Shown piece by piece: positions 32,251-36,584 of a stretch of DNA of 36,584 nucleotides. The first letter of the stretch is position 1; each line of letters starts with the position of its first letter. The position numbers were made by a program, and so were the translations under genes. Source of the stretch: Gemmatimonadota bacterium. Its GTDB lineage: Bacteria > Gemmatimonadota > Gemmatimonadetes > Gemmatimonadales > GWC2-71-9. The notes beneath the pieces are model-generated. The model was not told the origin of the DNA. It worked only from the letters and a program-made list of their open reading frames with translations, and ran no database searches. Location of the stretch: NCBI GenBank assembly GCA_003221075.1, contig QHUF01000281.1, positions 1-36,584 on the forward strand. The letters run 5' to 3'.

Positions 32251-32282
32251 AGCCCCGTAACCAGTTGCGCGGTTACGGGGCT
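32251..32282 (+). terminator. Terminator after tRNA-Ile, possibly bidirectional
   Basis: A perfect 12-pair stem (AGCCCCGTAACC and its complement) encloses an 8-base loop and is followed by TTGTG. It ends the tRNA transcript. On the minus strand the same stem is followed by TCTGTCTCTGT and may also end the epimerase transcript, which stops at 32299. Confidence 0.8.
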
Positions 32283-32298
32283 TTGTGATGCTCAAGGG

Positions 32299-33160
32299 CT
32301 AGACCGCGATGCGTAAGCGTGCGGGCGCGGACGCGGGCGTCTGCAAACGCTTGCGGAAATGTTCGATCGTGCGGCTGAGGCCTTCGTCGAGATTCATTTT
32401 TGGCATGTAGCCGAAGTGCTCGCGCGCTTTGGCGATCGAGGCGAGCGAGTGGCGCACGTCGCCCGCGCGTGGGGCGTCGTGTTGCGGCTCCAGGTCGATG
32501 CCCACGATGTCCGCGATGCGTCGCCACAGGTCGCAAATGCTGGTTGCCGCGCCGCACCCGATGTTGAAGACTTCGCCGGCGACCTGCTCCCTGGGCGCGT
32601 GGCACGCGAGCAGATTCGCGTCCACGACATTCGTGACGAATGTGAAGTCGCGCGTCTGCCCGCCGTCTCCAAAGATGCCCATGGGTTCGGAAGAAGGCCT
32701 GGCAGTACGCCTCGCCCGCAAGTTTGGCCGCCGCGTAGGTGGAGAGCGGGCGCGGCAGGAGCAGCTCGTGAGTGGGCAGCTCAGCAGCGTCCCCGTATGC
32801 CGCGGTGGATCCGGCGTACACAACGCGACGCACTTTGGCTTCCTGGGCTGCCACGAGGATGTTGAGCGTGGCGGTCACGTTGGCATGATGGGCGCCGAGC
32901 GGGTTTCGCGTGGCCTTGGGCACGGATGTCACGGCGGCTTGATGGAAGACACATCCGACGCCCTGCATCGCCCGGCGACAGACCTCGAGCCGCACGGCGT
33001 CGCCCCGAATGAATCGGATCCGATCGCGCACGGCACGCAGATGCTCGCGCTGGCCGGTCGACAGGTCGTCGAGCACGGTGACCTCCGCGCCAGTGCGCAC
33101 AAGGCGCTCGACGATATGGGAGCCGATGAATCCGGCGCCGCCGGTAACGAGGTATCGCAC
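32299..33160 (-). pseudogene. NAD-dependent sugar epimerase gene with internal deletion and frameshift
   Basis: The 5' part starts at GTG 33160 and reads RYLVTGGAGFIGSHIVERL (NAD-binding GxxGxxG), DDLSTGQ, HQAAVTSVPKA and STYAAAKLAGEAY with the catalytic YxxxK: a UDP-glucose 4-epimerase-like short-chain dehydrogenase. At about 32682-32700 it changes frame and jumps from CQAFFRTHG to PMGIFGDGGQTRDFTF. The LRYFNVFGPRQ...IPRF segment expected there is absent, a loss of roughly 30 residues. The 3' frame then runs to 32299 with VFNIGCG and SLASIAKAREHFGY intact. The missing part lines the sugar-nucleotide site, so even a frameshifted product should be inactive. Such enzymes feed polysaccharide or LPS synthesis. 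The gene appears decayed unless the sequence has an assembly gap here. Confidence 0.82.
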
Positions 33161-33248
33161 GCCACCCGCTGAGGCACGAACCGGGCCACCGGAGCCGGTG
33201 TATATCTTGCCGCTGGCGAGGCACCGCGGGCGCGACCGGCGCGTCAGC

Positions 33249-33264
33249 GTTGCAGCGCTGCAAC
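33249..33264. promoter_or_regulatory. 16-bp perfect palindrome between epimerase and phosphatase genes
   Basis: GTTGCAGC is followed exactly by its reverse complement GCTGCAAC in the 159-base divergent gap. It may be a dimeric regulator's operator. A possible minus-strand -10 (TATACA, about 33199-33204) lies on its epimerase side. The rest of the gap shows no gene. Confidence 0.4.
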
Positions 33265-33319
33265 CACACCGTGTCGACATAGCGCTGCCCGTCTTCGTTT
33301 CCCAGGGAGTAGCGACTTG

Positions 33320-33763
33320 ATGACTGACCTTCTCATGCGTGTACGCCGCACCCCCGAACGCCTGCTCCACCCGTTTCGACGGCGGAAGGCCCTCGAAGCG
33401 CTGCGCGGGCGGGCGCGGCCGAGAACTCTTCTGGTCGTCTGTTACGGCAACATCTGCCGCAGCCCCATGGCTGCCGCACTGCTTGACCGAGATCTCCGGC
33501 CGCTCGGCATCGAGGTGCAGTCGGCCGGCTTCATAGGCTTTAACCGGCCTCCGCCGACCGAGGCGGTAGACGCGGCCAAGCGCCACGCAGTGAACCTGTC
33601 CGACCACCGGTCGCGGCCCGTGACGGCCGATGGCGTCCGCACCGCCGATCTCATCGTGGTGATGGACGCGAGTCAGCGCCGTCAGATCTGTGAACGCTTC
33701 GGGCGACCGCCGAGCGATGTCATGGTCTTGGGCGACTTCGACCTTGACCGCCGCGCCGGCTAA
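33320..33763 (+). CDS. Low-molecular-weight protein tyrosine phosphatase-like protein, C-terminally truncated
   Basis: A 147-residue protein. After a basic ~35-residue N-terminal extension comes the phosphate-binding loop CYGNICRSP (Cys41-Arg47, CX5R) of LMW-PTPs, then VQSAGFIGFNRPPPTEAV, DHRSRPV and DLIVVMDASQRRQI. It stops at VLGDFDLDRRAG, where the family normally continues for 30-40 residues. The catalytic general acid (an Asp in a DP motif about 117 residues after the Cys) is therefore missing. LMW-PTPs of this type often partner tyrosine kinases that control capsule export. A terminator hairpin begins inside the last codons. It is either a decayed gene or a phosphate-binding variant without normal turnover. 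ATG 33320 has GGGAG about 10 bases upstream. Confidence 0.75.
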   Translation: MTDLLMRVRRTPERLLHPFRRRKALEALRGRARPRTLLVVCYGNICRSPMAAALLDRDLRPLGIEVQSAGFIGFNRPPPTEAVDAAKRHAVNLSDHRSRPVTADGVRTADLIVVMDASQRRQICERFGRPPSDVMVLGDFDLDRRAG

Positions 33764-33783
33764 TCCTGACGCGCTGGCGCGGC
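33750..33783 (+). terminator. Intrinsic terminator overlapping the phosphatase stop
   Basis: Arms GCCGCGCC (33750-33757) and GGCGCGGC (33776-33783) pair perfectly, and the stem can extend by up to 3 pairs inward. The run ATCCTTTTGTT follows. The stop codon (33761-33763) lies in the loop side, so termination is set exactly at the end of the truncated frame. Confidence 0.7.
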
Positions 33784-33877
33784 ATCCTTTTGTTGCAGCA
33801 AGGCCATAAGCCGTTGAGGGGGCGCCTCAGCGATGCCCCTCCGTCCGAATGTGCGAAGCCCCCCCTTCTGCTGGGGT

Positions 33878-33902
33878 CTTGGTCCGAACCTTGCCGACCA
33901 AG
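33878..33902 (+). promoter_or_regulatory. Leader hairpin before the first tandem lipoprotein
   Basis: CTTGGTC and GACCAAG form a perfect 7-pair stem with an 11-base loop, 17 bases before ATG 33920 and directly before its GGAGG. It may shape the mRNA leader. The surrounding 33784-33919 holds no gene that I can support and no clear promoter. Confidence 0.35.
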
Positions 33903-33919
33903 CGCCGCAGGAGGATTCC

Positions 33920-35107
33920 ATGCGCACTCAGACCACGATCACGAACCTTTCAGTCTTTTTGGCAACCGCCTTGCTGGCGACGGCGTGCAGCGAGTCCGCT
34001 GGACCCGCGGGCAGCGAGCCTGTTGGATCCCCGAACAAGCCGTTCCAGTGGACACCCTCGTTTGCCACCGTTGCCAACGGCTCTTCTGGGATCGCTCTCG
34101 ATCAGCAGAACGGCACGCTGGGCGAGATCGGCACGCTGATCATCAAGGGATTTAACCCGACGAACCCGCACCGCGGCGACGCGATCGTCGCGACCTTCTT
34201 CTGGGTCGGTTCGACCAACATCATCGACTCGGTCGTCGATGTCTTGACGACCGCTCCGACGTATACGCCCGTCGGCAATCGGTACACGCTGGTCGACTAC
34301 GTGACGTCCGGCGGCTACTCGATGGCTACGTATGTCGCGACGAACGTGCAGGGTTTCCCTGATCCCAACACCGATCCTTTCCAGGGCGACATTCTTGCCG
34401 TGGGCGCGTACTTGTCACAGCCCGTCACTGAAGGCGGAGTAGCCATTTCCGCCTGGACCGGCGTGAACACGGTGGCGGGGCAGTCGCTGGGCGCACACCG
34501 CACCGCGTCGGGTTTGGGCTCGGGCATCACGCCCGCGGGTCCCGGCTCGATTTCGATTGGCGCGGGTGCGCTGGCGTATGCAATGACAATGTCGAACGCT
34601 CTGGCAGGCCGCGATCCGCCGCCTGGGTTTACGACCTTGGGCGTCGGGTCCGACGCGATGATGGTGATCGAGAACGACTTTGCGCTGCAGGCCGCGATCG
34701 GCACCGTCAATCCGCAGTGGACCTGGTACTTCGCCGACAGTCCGCCGAGCACCTGGCTCGCCACGGTGCTCGCGCTCAACCCGCCGCTGCACCTCGCGTT
34801 CACCGTCCAGCCGAGTACCACGCTACCGCTGCTGGCTATTCAGCCAGCGGTGCAGGTCACGGCACTGGACGCAGGAGGCAACCGGGTCACCAGCTTCAAC
34901 GGATCGGTGACTATCGCCATCGGCCACAACGGGGGCACGGTCCTCCCCGGCACGCTGTCCGGCACAAAGACGGTGACGGCCGTCAACGGCGTGGCGACGT
35001 TCTCGGATCTGAGCATCGACCAGCTGGGGAACGGCTACACACTGGTGGTCAGCGCCTCGAACGTGTTCGGCGCGGAGAGTGCTCCCTTCAACATCGGAGC
35101 GTTCTAA
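33920..35107 (+). CDS. Surface lipoprotein with adhesin-like beta-sandwich and Ig-like domain, copy 1
   Basis: A 395-residue lipoprotein: the signal ends LLATAC, and Cys is followed by SESAGP. Residues ~60-300 form a beta-rich domain with KGFNPTNPHRGDAIVATFFW, YTLVDYVTSGGYSMATYVAT and VNPQWTWYFADSPP, a pattern I associate with bacterial cell-surface beta-sandwich domains (inference). Residues ~305-395 are an Ig-like domain: LAFTVQPSTT, VQVTALDAGGN, TVTAVNGVATFSDLSIDQLG and YTLVVSAS. The start is ATG 33920 with a perfect GGAGG; the longer open frame upstream lacks one. One base separates its stop from copy 2. The function is not known; the outer-membrane exposure is inferred. Confidence 0.82.
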   Translation: MRTQTTITNLSVFLATALLATACSESAGPAGSEPVGSPNKPFQWTPSFATVANGSSGIALDQQNGTLGEIGTLIIKGFNPTNPHRGDAIVATFFWVGSTNIIDSVVDVLTTAPTYTPVGNRYTLVDYVTSGGYSMATYVATNVQGFPDPNTDPFQGDILAVGAYLSQPVTEGGVAISAWTGVNTVAGQSLGAHRTASGLGSGITPAGPGSISIGAGALAYAMTMSNALAGRDPPPGFTTLGVGSDAMMVIENDFALQAAIGTVNPQWTWYFADSPPSTWLATVLALNPPLHLAFTVQPSTTLPLLAIQPAVQVTALDAGGNRVTSFNGSVTIAIGHNGGTVLPGTLSGTKTVTAVNGVATFSDLSIDQLGNGYTLVVSASNVFGAESAPFNIGAF

Positions 35108-35108
35108 A

Positions 35109-36245
35109 ATGCACAAGCGAGCTGGACTTGCGGCAGCCGCGTTCCTTGTCGCGGCGTGTAGTGAGTCCACCGGCCCTCAGCGCGTCGGTCTCCGACCTCC
35201 TGCGTTTGCCGCGGGTGAGGGGACGGGCGTTGTCCTCGACCAGTTTGCCGGCGTGATGGGCGAGACCGGTATCGAGATCGGTCAGGGGTTCAACCCGACG
35301 AACCCCCACCGCGGCGACGCGATCGTCGCAACATTCTTCTGGCGCGGGTCGACGAATACGATCACGAAGGTGTTCGACCACCTGTCCGACGGCGACAACG
35401 GCGCTGCGACGGTGGTCGGGAATACCTACACGCTCGTCGAGTACGTCACGGCCGGTGGTTACTCGATGGCCACGTATGTCGCGACGAACGTGCAGAACTT
35501 TCCCGACCCGAACCCCGACGATGCCACGGTTCTCAATGTGGATGCGGTCTTCTCGTCCCCAGTTACCGACGCCGGGTGTCTGCTGTCCGCGTGGTCCGGC
35601 GTCAACGCCGTCGCGGCGCAAGCCGTGGGTGCGCACCGCTCCGCGTGGGGGTCCGGCTCGGGCACGCTGGCTGCAGGTCCGGGCTCGATCGCGACCGGCC
35701 CCGGTGCACTCGCCTATGCTGTGACGTTGGGGGACGGGTTGGTCGGCCGCGATCCCCCAGCAGGTTTTACGCGCTTCGCCGACGGGGCCGACACGTTGAT
35801 CGTCACTGAGGGCGACTACGCCCTTCAGGGCGCGACCGGCTCGGTCGATCCGCAGTGGACCTGGTATTTCGCCGAGAGTCCGCCACGCACCTGGCTCGCC
35901 ACGCTGCTCGCGCTGAACCCGCCGCTGCACCTCGCGTTCACCGTTCAGCCGAGTACGACGCTACCGCTGCTGACTATTCAGCCCGCGGTCCAGGTCACGG
36001 TACTGGATGCAGCAGGCAACCCGATAACCAGCTTCAACGGCTCGGTGACCATCGCCATCGGCCACAACGGCGGCCTCCTCCTCCCCGGCAAATTGTCCGG
36101 CACAACGACGGTGACGGCCGTCAACGGAGTGGCGACGTTCTCGGATCTGAGCATCGATCAGCTCGGGAATGGCTACACGCTCGTGGTTAGCGCTGCAGGG
36201 GTGACTGGGGCGGAGAGCAGGACCTTCAACATCGGAGCGTTCTGA
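35109..36245 (+). CDS. Surface lipoprotein with adhesin-like beta-sandwich and Ig-like domain, copy 2
   Basis: A 378-residue paralogue of the preceding gene. Its lipobox is FLVAAC with SESTGP after it. The beta-sandwich repeats FNPTNPHRGDAIVATFFW and GGYSMATYVATNVQ word for word, but the loop between them (KVFDHLSDGDNGAATVVGN) differs. The Ig-like domain is nearly the same, including TVTAVNGVATFSDLSIDQLG, and both proteins end FNIGAF. The DNA is also strongly alike over the last ~400 bases, so the duplication is recent or kept alike by gene conversion. The start is ATG 35109, one base after the previous stop, without a clear Shine-Dalgarno sequence, so it is probably coupled to translation of copy 1. 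Confidence 0.82.
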   Translation: MHKRAGLAAAAFLVAACSESTGPQRVGLRPPAFAAGEGTGVVLDQFAGVMGETGIEIGQGFNPTNPHRGDAIVATFFWRGSTNTITKVFDHLSDGDNGAATVVGNTYTLVEYVTAGGYSMATYVATNVQNFPDPNPDDATVLNVDAVFSSPVTDAGCLLSAWSGVNAVAAQAVGAHRSAWGSGSGTLAAGPGSIATGPGALAYAVTLGDGLVGRDPPAGFTRFADGADTLIVTEGDYALQGATGSVDPQWTWYFAESPPRTWLATLLALNPPLHLAFTVQPSTTLPLLTIQPAVQVTVLDAAGNPITSFNGSVTIAIGHNGGLLLPGKLSGTTTVTAVNGVATFSDLSIDQLGNGYTLVVSAAGVTGAESRTFNIGAF

Positions 36246-36261
36246 CCACGGAGGCAGGAGC

Positions 36262-36584
36262 ATGAAGAGGACAAGGGTTGCGTGTCGTGCTGGGCTGGCA
36301 GTCGTGCTGATCGCGATCGCGTGCACTGAATCCGTCGGCCCGGAGCGGCGCAATCCTGGTGTCCCCCTGTTTTCCTACTCGGCGAACGGCATCGCGCTTG
36401 ACAAGGAGACCGGCACTCTCAGCGGCAGCGGGAGACTACTCATCAAGGGTTTCAACGTGGGGAACCCGCACCACGGCGACGCGATCATCGCCACGTTCTA
36501 CTGGCTCGGCTCGAGCAACATCATCGACTCGGTGCGGGACGTCCTGACCACCGCGCCTTCGTATACGCCGGTCGGCAACACGTA
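36262..36584 (+). CDS. Surface lipoprotein of the same tandem family, copy 3 (5' part)
   Basis: The first 107 codons of a third paralogue, cut by the window's right edge. The signal peptide MKRTRVACRAGLAVVLIAIAC is followed by TESVGP, then SANGIALDKETGTLSGSG, IKGFNVGNPHHGDAIIATFY and SVRDVLTTAPSYTPVGN. Its loop matches copy 1 (VVDVLTTAPTYTPVGN) better than copy 2. GGAGG lies 7 bases before the ATG, 16 bases after the stop of copy 2. Whether it keeps the Ig-like domain cannot be seen. Confidence 0.85.
   Translation, partial: MKRTRVACRAGLAVVLIAIACTESVGPERRNPGVPLFSYSANGIALDKETGTLSGSGRLLIKGFNVGNPHHGDAIIATFYWLGSSNIIDSVRDVLTTAPSYTPVGNT

Overview
The window is GC-rich, densely coded bacterial DNA with the usual outer-membrane inventory: a TolC/MFP/RND efflux set, SurA, an LPS-type heptosyltransferase and several lipoproteins. 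The cysteine-plus-SES(A/T)GP start of the lipoproteins, the secreted S9 and M28 peptidases and the DUF4384 protein suggest a soil-type Gemmatimonadota (inference from gene style; no rRNA is present to confirm it).

Left part (1-7477): a minus-strand run reads lepA, secreted S9 peptidase, endonuclease/exonuclease/phosphatase lipoprotein, family 9 glycosyltransferase and a ROK sugar kinase cut by the window edge. lepA is divergent from rho across only 42 bases. This Rho has no N-terminal helical subdomain and only a reduced RNA-binding OB region. A small PepSY protein converges on rho.

Middle left (7537-17794): a minus-strand efflux operon runs response regulator, histidine kinase, TolC, adaptor, RND permease, mostly with 4-base ATGA overlaps. 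The kinase gene carries a one-base frameshift. Upstream lie an M28 peptidase and a DUF4384 protein with a repetitive tail, each followed by a hairpin.

Middle right (17857-27554): a plus-strand operon starts at an extended -10 promoter and holds a DUF58 protein, a BatA-like membrane protein, mfd, a PPIase lipoprotein, surA and pdxA, nearly all overlapping or almost touching. surA-pdxA adjacency is also found in Escherichia coli. mfd contains a perfect 22-bp palindrome and three 7-base repeats inside its reading frame.

Right part (27551-36584): a CorC/HlyC-type CBS protein is divergent from a CDF zinc-type exporter. Then come typA, an extremely acidic 81-residue protein and a lone tRNA-Ile(GAT), with two unusual intergenic elements made of roughly 10-base G-rich units in direct and inverted order. 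Next is a decayed patch: an epimerase with an internal deletion and frameshift, and a tyrosine phosphatase that stops before its catalytic acid. The window ends in a tandem array of at least three paralogous lipoproteins, probably exposed at the surface and related by recent duplication.
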